A stretch of 64,000 nt of DNA, taken from Arthrobacter sp. StoSoilA2 (GTDB lineage Bacteria > Actinomycetota > Actinomycetes > Actinomycetales > Micrococcaceae). The notes below the pieces were generated by a model. It did not search any database and was not told where the DNA came from. It saw nothing but the letters and a program-made list of their open reading frames with translations. A program made the position numbers and the translations under genes. Location of the stretch: assembly GCF_019977195.1 (NCBI RefSeq), contig NZ_AP024643.1, positions 2,418,001 through 2,482,000 of the forward strand. The letters run 5' to 3'. Of the stretch, positions 8,202-16,038 are shown piece by piece (within the stretch, counting starts at the first letter, position 1; every line of letters begins with the position of its first letter).

Positions 8202-8848
8202 TAACGGCGGGCCTCTGCTACAGCTGCGAGGAAAGCCCGGGCTGCCTCGCTGACGCGGGTAAAGTCGCCGTCCGGCTGCCATGCCTTGGTCACATAGCTC
8301 CCCACGCCGACGCCTGCCACACCCGCGGCAAACCACTCGCCCACATTGTCCAGGGTTACGCCCCCAGCCGGCATGATCGGCAGGTGCGCCAGCGGTGCCA
8401 GCACTGCTTTCGCGTAGGCGACTCCGCCAGCCTCGGTGGGGAAGAGCTTGAGGATGTCGGCACCTGCCTCGGCGGACTCGACGAGCTCGGTTGGCGTGTA
8501 GGCTCCGCTGATTGTTGGCACTTGGTACCGGTTTGCTGTCCTGATCATGGCAGGGTTCAGTTGGGGGCTGACCAGGAACTCGGCGCCCGCCCGGATGCAC
8601 TCGTATGCGGAGTGCTCATCAAGCACTGTCCCCGCCCCGACCGCCACGCCGCTGGGTCCGTGTTTTGCGGCCAGGTGGCGTATCACTTCAACGGCCCCCG
8701 GAATGGAAAGAGTAATTTCCAGGGCCCGGAAGCCTCCTTCGATGGCAGCTTCAGCGACCTGCTCGGCAAGTTCGGCGCTCTCCAGCCGCACGATGAGGAC
8801 GGCTCCTGATTCATGGATGGTTTGCAGGGTGCGAAGTTTCTTATTCAT
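8201..8848 (-). CDS. eda: 2-dehydro-3-deoxy-phosphogluconate (KDPG)/KHG aldolase
   Basis: 215-residue class I aldolase that cleaves 2-keto-3-deoxy-6-phosphogluconate (or -galactonate) to pyruvate and glyceraldehyde 3-phosphate. The Schiff-base Lys is in ADILKLFPTE, the active-site Glu in LEITLS, and GAGTVL and MPAGGVTLDNV bind substrate and phosphate. Length and motifs match the Eda family. It is divergent from the Gfo/Idh gene at 8990 across the tandem operators at 8945-8971, and is translationally coupled to the P-loop kinase downstream. Its position makes it the terminal step of the LacI-controlled pathway. Confidence 0.9.
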   Translation of the reverse strand: MNKKLRTLQTIHESGAVLIVRLESAELAEQVAEAAIEGGFRALEITLSIPGAVEVIRHLAAKHGPSGVAVGAGTVLDEHSAYECIRAGAEFLVSPQLNPAMIRTANRYQVPTISGAYTPTELVESAEAGADILKLFPTEAGGVAYAKAVLAPLAHLPIMPAGGVTLDNVGEWFAAGVAGVGVGSYVTKAWQPDGDFTRVSEAARAFLAAVAEARR

Positions 8849-8912
8849 AGCTGGCCTCTCTCTGGCCGGGCGGCGTCATCTTCACGAGCGGCCCGACCGT
8901 ATTGATGTTTCG

Positions 8913-8941
8913 TTGACAAACTCTCCCACCATCCATACTGT
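8913..8941 (+). promoter_or_regulatory. Predicted promoter of the Gfo/Idh-LacI operon
   Basis: TTGACA (8913-8918) is followed after 17 bp by TACTGT (8936-8941). The tandem operator starts four bases after the -10 box, so the transcription start is covered. Confidence 0.65.
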
Positions 8942-8944
8942 TAT

Positions 8945-8971
8945 TGCAACCGATCTCAGCAACCGATCTCA
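8945..8971. promoter_or_regulatory. Tandem LacI-type operator (eda / Gfo-Idh divergent region)
   Basis: TGCAACCGATCTCA (8945-8958) and GCAACCGATCTCA (8959-8971) are the reverse complement of the pair in front of the MHS gene. The site lies in the 141-bp divergent region and can serve both sides. Confidence 0.75.
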
Positions 8972-8989
8972 TACAAGGGGGTATTGCGG

Positions 8990-9976
8990 TTGACTCATGT
9001 ACGAACAATTATTCTTGGCGCCTCCCATTGGCACGTTCCACTCTGCGCGCAGGCTATCGCCGAAGAACACGACGTGGTTGGAGTAAGCGACGAAGATGTC
9101 TCTCGTGTGCAGGTAAAGGAACTGGCCGCTCGCTGGGAGACAGACGCTGAAGCCGATTGGCAAAAGCTGGTTGATCTTCCCGACGTGGGACTCGCTTACG
9201 TCTTTGGTCCCCACGAGGGGATGGCGGAAAAGTGCATGGCCCTGATCGAGCGGGGTATTCCGTTCGTCGTGGAAAAGCCGGTGGGCACTTCCCTCGGGGA
9301 GCTTGCCACCGTGCGCCAGGCCGCCGAAGCAGCAGGTGTGCCAGCCACTGTGCCCTTGGTTCAGCGCGGCGGACCCACAGAGAAATGGCTTGCCAAGGCG
9401 GGTAGGCCCAGTTATCAGCGAGCCTCATTCATTGCCGGGCCGCCATCCCGGTATCTGGAGAACTCCAATCCTTGGATGCTCGATCCGGTCAAGGCCGGGG
9501 GAGGCTGCCTCGCGAACCTGGGTCCACATTTTGTTGACCTGTTCCTCCGAGGTTGCGATGAGCCGGCAGCGGACGTGGATTCCCGGCTCTCTTCGGTTCT
9601 CCACGGCCAGGCTGTTGAGGATCATGCCAGCCTCATCATCACGACGCCGGAGGGACGTGAAGCCATCGTGGAAGTTGGCTACGCATTCCCTGGCTCGCCA
9701 TTGAAGCGGTATTGCAGCTTTACCTCAGTGGGCGAGGCCGGATTCGCCTCCGTTAATTCCGATGGCACAGCTACTTTCACGGCACTGGACGGAACTACGG
9801 AAATCGACGAAATCAATGTCGACAGCGACCCGCTCTACGACCCGTTTGTGCGGAACGTCGCCCGGACGCTGGAAGATGGATTCCGGGGCCTGCCGACGCT
9901 GGCCCAGCTCGAAAATGTCATGCGCCCCATTTGGCAGGCCTATGGCAACCAGCACGGAGGAAGAGAACATGCCTGA
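8990..9976 (+). CDS. Gfo/Idh/MocA family oxidoreductase
   Basis: 328-residue NAD(P)-dependent sugar dehydrogenase. The Rossmann start TIILGASHWHVPL has a changed Gly pattern. VEKPVGTS is the family EKP motif, whose Lys is catalytic. GGGCLANLGPHFVDLFL places a His after the Gly-rich stretch in the C-terminal domain. I chose TTG 8990 because AAGGGGG lies eight bases upstream; TTG 8984 is too close. It is the first gene of the LacI-controlled operon and overlaps the repressor gene by eight bases. It probably oxidises or reduces a sugar hydroxyl; the substrate is unknown. Confidence 0.85.
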   Translation: MTHVRTIILGASHWHVPLCAQAIAEEHDVVGVSDEDVSRVQVKELAARWETDAEADWQKLVDLPDVGLAYVFGPHEGMAEKCMALIERGIPFVVEKPVGTSLGELATVRQAAEAAGVPATVPLVQRGGPTEKWLAKAGRPSYQRASFIAGPPSRYLENSNPWMLDPVKAGGGCLANLGPHFVDLFLRGCDEPAADVDSRLSSVLHGQAVEDHASLIITTPEGREAIVEVGYAFPGSPLKRYCSFTSVGEAGFASVNSDGTATFTALDGTTEIDEINVDSDPLYDPFVRNVARTLEDGFRGLPTLAQLENVMRPIWQAYGNQHGGREHA

Positions 9977-10964
9977 CTTGAGTATCGACGTCGTCGCGAA
10001 AGCCGCCGGTGTCCATCGGTCAACCGTCTCCCGGGCGTTCTCTCGCCCAGAGGCGGTGAAGAGCGAAACACGCGAGCATATCCTCCGGGTCGCCGAAGGA
10101 CTCGGTTACACGATGAGCCCACTCGCCCAGGCGCTTCGACGGAAGACAAGCAACATCATTCCGCTGATCGTCCCCGACATCACCAACCCGTTCTTCGCGG
10201 AACTTGCCAAGACGATGACACAGGCAGCCGACGAGCGCGGCTACCAGCTCATGCTCTGCGTCACCAACGGCGACCCAGCCAAGACCGACGGATACTTCAC
10301 CGCCATGCAGGCGATGTACGCCCCCTTCGGGATTGTGGCACCTTCGACCAAGGTCGATACCGAGGCCCTGAAACGCTTCGACTTCGGCCACAAAGTGGTG
10401 GTAATCGACCGTGTGGAAGGGGATTCCTCCGTACCAACCGTCACGGTCGACAGCCGTCAAGGGATCATGCTCGCACTTGACCACCTGCACGGCCTGGGGC
10501 ATACATCGATCGGATACGTATCCGGCATCGCCGGCACACACACTGCCCAAGACCGGATGGACGCCTACCTTGAACTCACCGCCCAAAGCGGGAGCACGCC
10601 CATCGTGCTGGACAGCGGTTCAGACCTTGATGCGGGCACTCGCGGTGCAGAGCACTTCCTGGAGATGGACAATCCGCCAACGGCCATCATCGCAGCCAAC
10701 GACATGGTGGCCTTCGCCGTGATCTCAGCACTGGGCGGCAGCGGTGTGAAGGTTCCGGAAGACGTCTCGGTTATCGGATTCGATGGCCTTGCTCTTGGTG
10801 CCCGGTTTAACCCTGCCCTGACAACCATCCGGCAGCCCATTGCCGACATGGGGCACATTGCCATCGAGCTGGCCGAGAAGCAAAACGTGGATGGGGCGGT
10901 TGAGCATATAGTCCTCGAGCCTGAGCTTCTGGTCCGTCGCTCCACCTCTGGACCGCGCAAATGA
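9969..10964 (+). CDS. LacI family transcriptional regulator of the local catabolic regulon
   Basis: 331 residues. The N-terminal helix-turn-helix is IDVVAKAAGVHRSTVSRAF, followed by the hinge helix PLAQALRRK and a periplasmic-binding-like sensor domain (IPLIVPDITNPFFAEL; VSVIGFDGLALGARFNP). GGAGG is eight bases before the ATG, inside the 3' end of the preceding gene. It lies within an operon headed by the tandem operator, so it represses itself. The repeated sequence TGAGATCGGTTGCA in five nearby regions is the predicted binding site. The inducer is presumably a pathway sugar or sugar acid. Confidence 0.88.
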   Translation: MPDLSIDVVAKAAGVHRSTVSRAFSRPEAVKSETREHILRVAEGLGYTMSPLAQALRRKTSNIIPLIVPDITNPFFAELAKTMTQAADERGYQLMLCVTNGDPAKTDGYFTAMQAMYAPFGIVAPSTKVDTEALKRFDFGHKVVVIDRVEGDSSVPTVTVDSRQGIMLALDHLHGLGHTSIGYVSGIAGTHTAQDRMDAYLELTAQSGSTPIVLDSGSDLDAGTRGAEHFLEMDNPPTAIIAANDMVAFAVISALGGSGVKVPEDVSVIGFDGLALGARFNPALTTIRQPIADMGHIAIELAEKQNVDGAVEHIVLEPELLVRRSTSGPRK

Positions 10965-11527
10965 GCGGGGCGCAGGAACAGACGCTCCGGCGCCTGCCGG
11001 GAATACGGCACACAGACCACGTCGGTCTGACGGTTCCGAACCTTGATGAAGGCATTCGCTTCTTTGTCGAAGTCCTCGGCGCCGAGGAGCTGTACCGCTC
11101 CGAGCGCGGCCCCGATGAAGAATTCATGCCCACCAACTTCGAAGTGCCGGCAGATGCCAAGCTCACGCTTGCCATGCTGCGCTTGCCGCCGAACCTGAAC
11201 ATCGAGCTTTTCGAGTGGAGCAGCGCTGAGCGGCGTGAGACGCCACCGCGTCATTGCGACGCCGGTGGGCACCACTTGTGCTTCGTCGTGGATGACGTCG
11301 ACGAAGCCATCGCCGTACTGCAGGAAACACCTGGCGTCAGGGTGCTCGGTGAGCGCAAGGAAGTCGCTGGCGACAGCCCACGCGTAGCTGGCAACCGCTG
11401 GACCTACTTCGTCACCCCTTGGGGGCTGCTGATGGAAATCGTGGACAGATCCCGCGTCGCAGCCCCGCCCCGGCTGGTCGGTCCTACGGACTGGACGGCA
11501 GCTCCAAACACTTCAGAAAGGACATAA
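10961..11527 (+). CDS. VOC family protein (glyoxalase/dioxygenase fold)
   Basis: 188-residue vicinal-oxygen-chelate protein with paired beta-alpha-beta-beta-beta modules. HTDHVGLTVPNLDEGIRFF holds the first metal His, GGHHLCFVVDDVDEA the second, and GLLMEIVDRS the Glu. Metal-dependent VOC enzymes epimerise, isomerise or cleave. ATGA overlap with the repressor gene couples translation. In this operon it may process a keto-sugar intermediate, which is inference only. Confidence 0.8.
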   Translation: MSGAQEQTLRRLPGIRHTDHVGLTVPNLDEGIRFFVEVLGAEELYRSERGPDEEFMPTNFEVPADAKLTLAMLRLPPNLNIELFEWSSAERRETPPRHCDAGGHHLCFVVDDVDEAIAVLQETPGVRVLGERKEVAGDSPRVAGNRWTYFVTPWGLLMEIVDRSRVAAPPRLVGPTDWTAAPNTSERT

Positions 11528-11530
11528 ACA

Positions 11531-12430
11531 ATGCGGCTAGCGGGTCACACTCTAGGTACTCCGAACCACACCGTTCCCCAAGCACTTGGTCTCTTTCGGG
11601 CCGCGGGGCTCGATGCCGCCGAGGTCATCTACCAGGATGACTACAAGTCCGGTTTGCCCCTGGGCGACCGGCGCTCGGCAATGGAGGCGCTGAAAGCAGC
11701 CGAAGGCGAAGGCGTACCAATCGTCGGTTTGACGCCTTACACCACCGCTATCAACTCACTCGACGATGCCGAATGGCGCAATGCCGTCGACGAATTCCGT
11801 GGTGCCATTGACACCGCACAATTGCTCGGCGCTGACCGCGTCCGTGTCTACGCTGGTTCCTGGCACCCCGGAGACACCGATCACGCGGCCCGCTGGGGAC
11901 AGCTGCGGAAGGCGCTGGAGACCCTTGCCCCCGTGGCCCAGCAGGCTGGCGTCCGCCTCTGCGTGGAGAACCATTTCGGCACCATGACCCAGACGGCAGC
12001 GGACACGGCGGCCCTGGTCCGGGAAATTGCCCAGCCTTCCGTCCGCGTGCTCTACGATCAGGCGAACCTCACCTTCACGCACGACGAAAACTACGAAGAA
12101 GCCTTCGCTGTTCAAGGTGACCTGATCGGTCACGTCCACGTGAAGGACCTTGTCTTCACGGATCCCAATGCGGCCTTCCGCGCCACTGAAACGGCCAGGG
12201 TCAACGCCTCAGAGCGGGCAGTCCGCTCCCGCGTTGTAGGAAGCGGTGTTGTTCCGTGGGCCCGGATCCTCGTCGCGCTGCTTCAGCACGGCTATGACGA
12301 CGTATTGAGCATCGAGCTTGAATACCGTTGGCACCCGCAAGACCTCCCTGCGCCGGAGGATGGATTCCGGGAATCCGTCGCCGTCCTGCGCTCAATGCTC
12401 GCTGATTCGGCCAAAGTAAGGAACGCCTGA
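11531..12430 (+). CDS. Sugar phosphate isomerase/epimerase family TIM barrel
   Basis: 299-residue AP-endonuclease-2/xylose-isomerase-like barrel with Glu in VRLCVENHFG, Asp in VLYDQANLTF, His in GHVHVKDLV and Glu in LSIELEYRW as presumed metal ligands. It sits between a VOC protein and a Gfo/Idh dehydrogenase whose ATG shares a base with its stop. Relatives next to Gfo/Idh dehydrogenases include 3-keto-sugar lyases/hydratases (levoglucosan and C-glycoside routes) as well as epimerases. The exact reaction is not determined. Confidence 0.82.
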   Translation: MRLAGHTLGTPNHTVPQALGLFRAAGLDAAEVIYQDDYKSGLPLGDRRSAMEALKAAEGEGVPIVGLTPYTTAINSLDDAEWRNAVDEFRGAIDTAQLLGADRVRVYAGSWHPGDTDHAARWGQLRKALETLAPVAQQAGVRLCVENHFGTMTQTAADTAALVREIAQPSVRVLYDQANLTFTHDENYEEAFAVQGDLIGHVHVKDLVFTDPNAAFRATETARVNASERAVRSRVVGSGVVPWARILVALLQHGYDDVLSIELEYRWHPQDLPAPEDGFRESVAVLRSMLADSAKVRNA

Positions 12431-13422
12431 TGAATACCAACCGCCTCCGCGTCGGAGTTATCGGCGCCGGCAACATCGCCACCATTGCCCAGCTACCCAC
12501 CCTCGTGCAACGCGATGACATTGAACTGGCTGCCTTGGTTTCCCGGCGTGAGGATCCCAGCAGCCTGGTCCGGCGGTGGGGTTTCAACGATGCCTACAAA
12601 ACGGTGGAGGACATGCTGGCCGCGCAGGCGCTGGATGCAGTTTTCGTGTTGACCCCACGTTCCGAGCATGCCCATGCCGTCCAGCTTTGCCTCAATCACG
12701 ACGTGGATGTGTTTTGCGAGAAGCCTTTGGCTCCGGCAACTGATGAAGCGGAACGTCTGGCTGATCTGGCCGACGAGCGGGGACGGATATTGATGGTTGA
12801 CTTCAACCGCCGGTATGCACCCGTATACACGGCCGGCCGCGAAGTTTTTGGCGACAAAGGTGCTACTTTCTGCGTCGCCCAGAAGAACCGCCCAGGGTCC
12901 GAATACCGCGCGACTTTCGAGAACGCCATCCACATGGTCGATCTCCTCCGCTGGTACTGCGGAGGCGAACCGGAACACGTGGCCGCCCATGCCGCGGGTG
13001 AGGATCCTTGGGAAGAAGACGGACTTGCAGCGACCATCCGCTTCAGCACCGGGAATACCGGCGTCCTGATGGCGGCACGTACAGCGGGGGCATGGAACGA
13101 AAAACTGGACGCCTATGGTGACGGGAAGACGGTCGAAGTCAGGGCACCGGAAACGGTTTCCACCACTATCAACGGCGTCACGACGTCACGGGAACTGAGC
13201 GCGGAAGCATACGGCTGGGCTACGGCGACAGACACCCTCGGATTCTCGGCCGCCGTTCACCACTTCCTGGACCGGGTGGCCGACAGGGGCCAGCCGCTTA
13301 CCTCAGGCCGGGAAGCCGTTCACACCCAACGTCTGCTCGATCAGATCCTTTCAGCCGCCGGCCTGCCGACAGAGGAGCAGACCGGCCGCGAATGGGCAAG
13401 CCACGCGGTAAACGCAAGCTGA
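12430..13422 (+). CDS. Gfo/Idh/MocA family oxidoreductase
   Basis: 330-residue NAD(P)-dependent dehydrogenase. VGVIGAGNIATIAQLP is a canonical Rossmann loop. VFCEKPLAPATDE holds the EKP Lys, FNRRYAP follows, and ENAIHMVDLLRWYCG contains the active-site His region. It is the last gene of the overlapping chain that starts at 8990. With the first Gfo/Idh protein it could form the opening oxidation and closing reduction of a 3-keto-sugar cycle. Confidence 0.85.
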   Translation: MNTNRLRVGVIGAGNIATIAQLPTLVQRDDIELAALVSRREDPSSLVRRWGFNDAYKTVEDMLAAQALDAVFVLTPRSEHAHAVQLCLNHDVDVFCEKPLAPATDEAERLADLADERGRILMVDFNRRYAPVYTAGREVFGDKGATFCVAQKNRPGSEYRATFENAIHMVDLLRWYCGGEPEHVAAHAAGEDPWEEDGLAATIRFSTGNTGVLMAARTAGAWNEKLDAYGDGKTVEVRAPETVSTTINGVTTSRELSAEAYGWATATDTLGFSAAVHHFLDRVADRGQPLTSGREAVHTQRLLDQILSAAGLPTEEQTGREWASHAVNAS

Positions 13423-13541
13423 ACCAATCACCTCTGCCAAAGTTGCACAGGTTTTCTGGCGCGGGCGCTTTAGACGCAGTGGCCAGAGCCGCCTGTCGGA
13501 TATAGGGAGGTGCGAACATAGCTCTACTTCGCCTACGAAAC

Positions 13542-14771
13542 ATGGGTGCACTGAAAGGCAAGGAAGCAGAGAAGCGGCCGCTTCGGGGGCGTGTCACCGC
13601 GCTGGCTGGAGTCCTGCTGGTTGCCTTCAGCGCGAGAGAAGCGGTCTCGGCGGTGTCCCCGCTCCTTGGCCAAATAAGTGCGGACCTTCCGTTCGACGCG
13701 GTAACCACGGGGATCCTCGGGATGCTGCCGACCGCAGGCTTCGCAATGATGGGCTTCTTTGCGCTGCCGCTCGTGCGGCAATTCCAGATGGAACACCTGC
13801 TCTTGGTCGCGATCCTGTTGACAACATCAGGTCAGGTGGGCCGTGCACTTGGATGGAACGTCGTGGCATTCTTGGTGTTCACCTGCATCGCCATGCTTGG
13901 GATTGGCCTGGTCAATGTCGTGGCTCCGCCTCTACTGATGAAGTATTTTCCCGATCGGATCGGGGTTCTGGCAGCGCTTCACATCAGTCTCCTGGGTGGC
14001 AGCACGGCCATGGCCGCCCAATTCGCCATCCCTCTGGGCAATCTATATGGCTGGCGGTTCTCCATAGGTATTTGGGCTGCCTTCAGTGCGCTTGCTGCGA
14101 TCCCTTGGCTGATTCTTCCGGCGGCCAAACGGAACCTAGCCCGTTCGCGGACCTCACCAGCCGATGATAGGCCGTTGCCCCCTGCGAACGCGATAAAACC
14201 ATGGAGATCATCAATCGGCTGGGGCACAGCGATGATCTTTGCTGGTTGCTCCAGCAACACCTTTGCGGCGCTGACTTGGCTTCCGGCGGTTCTCGTTGAC
14301 AGAGGGACGGGCCCGGACGCTGCTGGATCCATGCTGGCGCTCTATTCGATCCTCGCTTTGCCGGTCGCCCTGGTTGCGCCTGTGGTTGTCGTAAGAATGC
14401 CACGCCCGCTACCTGTGGCAATCCTCTTTGTCCTCGCATTTGCCGTCGGTTATGCAGGCATAATCTTCGCCCCACCAGCCTCTGCAGCGGTCTGGGTCGT
14501 CATTGCGGGCCTGGGCCAAGGCGCTTATGCCTTTGCGTTCACCATGATCAACAAGCGGACACGAACGCAATCCGGCTCGGGAAGTTTATCCGCCTTCGCC
14601 CAGGGGACCGGCTACGCCTTCGCAAGCATCGGCCCTTTTCTTTTCGCGCTCCTGCACAGTCCAGGGGACGACTGGCTGCCCTCATTTGGCATGCTCGGTG
14701 CCTGGCTCGTGGTGCTTGTGGCAGGGGCAATCATGGTCAACAAGCCACGCATGCTTGATAAAGGCCCTTGA
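13542..14771 (+). CDS. MFS transporter
   Basis: 409 residues and about 12 hydrophobic helices, resembling the CynX/NimT branch of the major facilitator superfamily (AFSAREAVSAVSPLLGQI; MGFFALPLVRQ). The inner-membrane substrate is unknown; uptake or efflux of the pathway sugar or sugar acid is likely from context. The ATG at 13542 lacks a close ribosome site. GGGAGG at 13505-13510 is ideally placed for an in-frame ATA at 13518, so initiation here deserves attention. A strong hairpin follows the stop. Confidence 0.8.
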   Translation: MGALKGKEAEKRPLRGRVTALAGVLLVAFSAREAVSAVSPLLGQISADLPFDAVTTGILGMLPTAGFAMMGFFALPLVRQFQMEHLLLVAILLTTSGQVGRALGWNVVAFLVFTCIAMLGIGLVNVVAPPLLMKYFPDRIGVLAALHISLLGGSTAMAAQFAIPLGNLYGWRFSIGIWAAFSALAAIPWLILPAAKRNLARSRTSPADDRPLPPANAIKPWRSSIGWGTAMIFAGCSSNTFAALTWLPAVLVDRGTGPDAAGSMLALYSILALPVALVAPVVVVRMPRPLPVAILFVLAFAVGYAGIIFAPPASAAVWVVIAGLGQGAYAFAFTMINKRTRTQSGSGSLSAFAQGTGYAFASIGPFLFALLHSPGDDWLPSFGMLGAWLVVLVAGAIMVNKPRMLDKGP

Positions 14772-14781
14772 CACCCTTACT

Positions 14782-14804
14782 GCGACACCAAATGTTGGTG
14801 TCGC
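14782..14804. terminator. Hairpin terminator after the MFS gene
   Basis: A perfect 10-bp stem GCGACACCAA / TTGGTGTCGC with a 3-base loop begins 11 bp after the MFS stop. No uridine tract follows, as is common in high-GC actinobacteria. Confidence 0.65.
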
Positions 14805-14811
14805 CCATTAA

Positions 14812-14825
14812 TACAACCGATCTCA
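14812..14825. promoter_or_regulatory. Single LacI-type operator
   Basis: TACAACCGATCTCA differs by one base from the regulon operator. It lies directly after the hairpin and 35 bp before the first start codon of the next operon. Confidence 0.65.
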
Positions 14826-14859
14826 TCGACATTTTGAATGGACTCAAGGGAGAGTTTTC

Positions 14860-14910
14860 ATGACTTACACTTTCACCCCAGGCTTGATCTTCGCAGGACC
14901 CGCATCATGA
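14860..14910 (+). CDS. Predicted 16-residue upstream ORF (leader peptide)
   Basis: A 16-codon frame (MTYTFTPGLIFAGPAS) starts at an ATG five bases after AAGGGAGAG, by far the best ribosome site in this region. Its stop overlaps the ATG of the Gfo/Idh gene as ATGA. It therefore probably delivers ribosomes to the dehydrogenase start by coupling. The peptide itself may have no function. Confidence 0.5.
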   Translation: MTYTFTPGLIFAGPAS

Positions 14911-15953
14911 CGACGGCGGCACAGGCACCGTGCGTCGCTGTGGTGGGAGCGGCCGGCTGGGCCGGATCCCGGCATGCCCGCGCATTCGCCAAAGCCGGTG
15001 CAAATGTCACCCACCTTGTGGAGCAGGACGAGCGGGGGTTTGCGCTCGCACAGGAGCTGGGTGCGCACTTGGTGCCCAGCGTCCTGGAGCTGCCTGATCA
15101 CCTTGACCTGGTCGTCGTCGCGTTGCCAACAACCTTGCAACCGGCCATCTGTGCGGATCTGCTGAACAGGGGATTCCGGGTGCTGACTGAAAAGCCGGTG
15201 GCGGCAGATGCAGAAGGTGCTGCACTCATGGCCTCTGCTTCGGGAGTCAATGAACGGCTCATGGTGGGATACACACTCCACCAGCATCCAGGCGTTCCAT
15301 CCGTATCGCAGTGGGTCAGCGACAACGACGTTATTGCCATTACTGTTCGTTCGGTTGCCCATAAGCAGAACGTTGACTCATGGCGTGCTGATCCCAAGGA
15401 GGGTGGCGTCGCGGTAGTGAACGGCATTCACGCCATAGAACTGGTTTCGTCGTGGTTCAAGGGTGCCCCGAAGGTCCTGGCCACCAGCGCCAGCAACAGC
15501 CTTTACGGATCTCCGGTGCCAGAACACGTCGTCTCCACGCTCGAATTCCCCTCTGGAGTGGTGTTCACTCTGCAGACTTACTGGTCCCCTTGGCAAGAAC
15601 CCGAAGGTCTCAACCAGGGCGATTGGAGCCTGACCATCGATGTCCTTGCCAATGGCGGCCGGATGTTGTGGTCAAACGATTCCCTGCACGTGTGGGACCG
15701 GGACGGCGGCCAACAAGAGCAGACCTTCGATCCCTCTGACCTCTTCCTCCGCCAGGCGGAAGCGGCATTGAGGTTCTGTGCGGGTGAAACGCCGGCCGTT
15801 TCATTCGCCCAGGCACTCCGTGCCACAGAGATCGCCGACGCAATCCGTGCAGGGGCAGCCCCCGATGCCAGGGAGGTTCATCACGCAGCATCAGCAGAAC
15901 GCGAAATAGACAAAACGCGAACCAATGGCGACCGACCGAGCAATATCGAGTAA
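14907..15953 (+). CDS. Gfo/Idh/MocA family oxidoreductase
   Basis: 348-residue NAD(P)-dependent dehydrogenase. VAVVGAAGWAGSRHARAF is the Rossmann loop, LTEKPVAADAEG the EKP motif, and GGVAVVNGIHAIELVSSW the C-terminal Gly-rich/His segment. I chose ATG 14907, which has AGGA nearby and the overlapping upstream ORF. An in-frame ATG at 14838 has no ribosome site and would read through the leader. It is under its own LacI-type operator and followed by a 24-codon ORF and an SDR gene. It is the third member of this family in the region. Confidence 0.84.
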   Translation: MTTAAQAPCVAVVGAAGWAGSRHARAFAKAGANVTHLVEQDERGFALAQELGAHLVPSVLELPDHLDLVVVALPTTLQPAICADLLNRGFRVLTEKPVAADAEGAALMASASGVNERLMVGYTLHQHPGVPSVSQWVSDNDVIAITVRSVAHKQNVDSWRADPKEGGVAVVNGIHAIELVSSWFKGAPKVLATSASNSLYGSPVPEHVVSTLEFPSGVVFTLQTYWSPWQEPEGLNQGDWSLTIDVLANGGRMLWSNDSLHVWDRDGGQQEQTFDPSDLFLRQAEAALRFCAGETPAVSFAQALRATEIADAIRAGAAPDAREVHHAASAEREIDKTRTNGDRPSNIE

Positions 15954-15963
15954 GGAAATGAAC

Positions 15964-16038
15964 ATGACGCAAGCACCTCATGCCCCGACCACAGGAACGC
16001 CGCGGATGAGCCGCGCCCAGAGCGGAGGGAACCGATGA
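15964..16038 (+). CDS. Predicted 24-residue small ORF
   Basis: An ATG seven bases after AAGGA (which overlaps the dehydrogenase stop) opens 24 codons (MTQAPHAPTTGTP...). The stop overlaps the SDR start as ATGA. It is the second such coupled mini-gene in this operon. The peptide is polar, has no known motif and could be only a translational bridge. Confidence 0.4.
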   Translation: MTQAPHAPTTGTPRMSRAQSGGNR

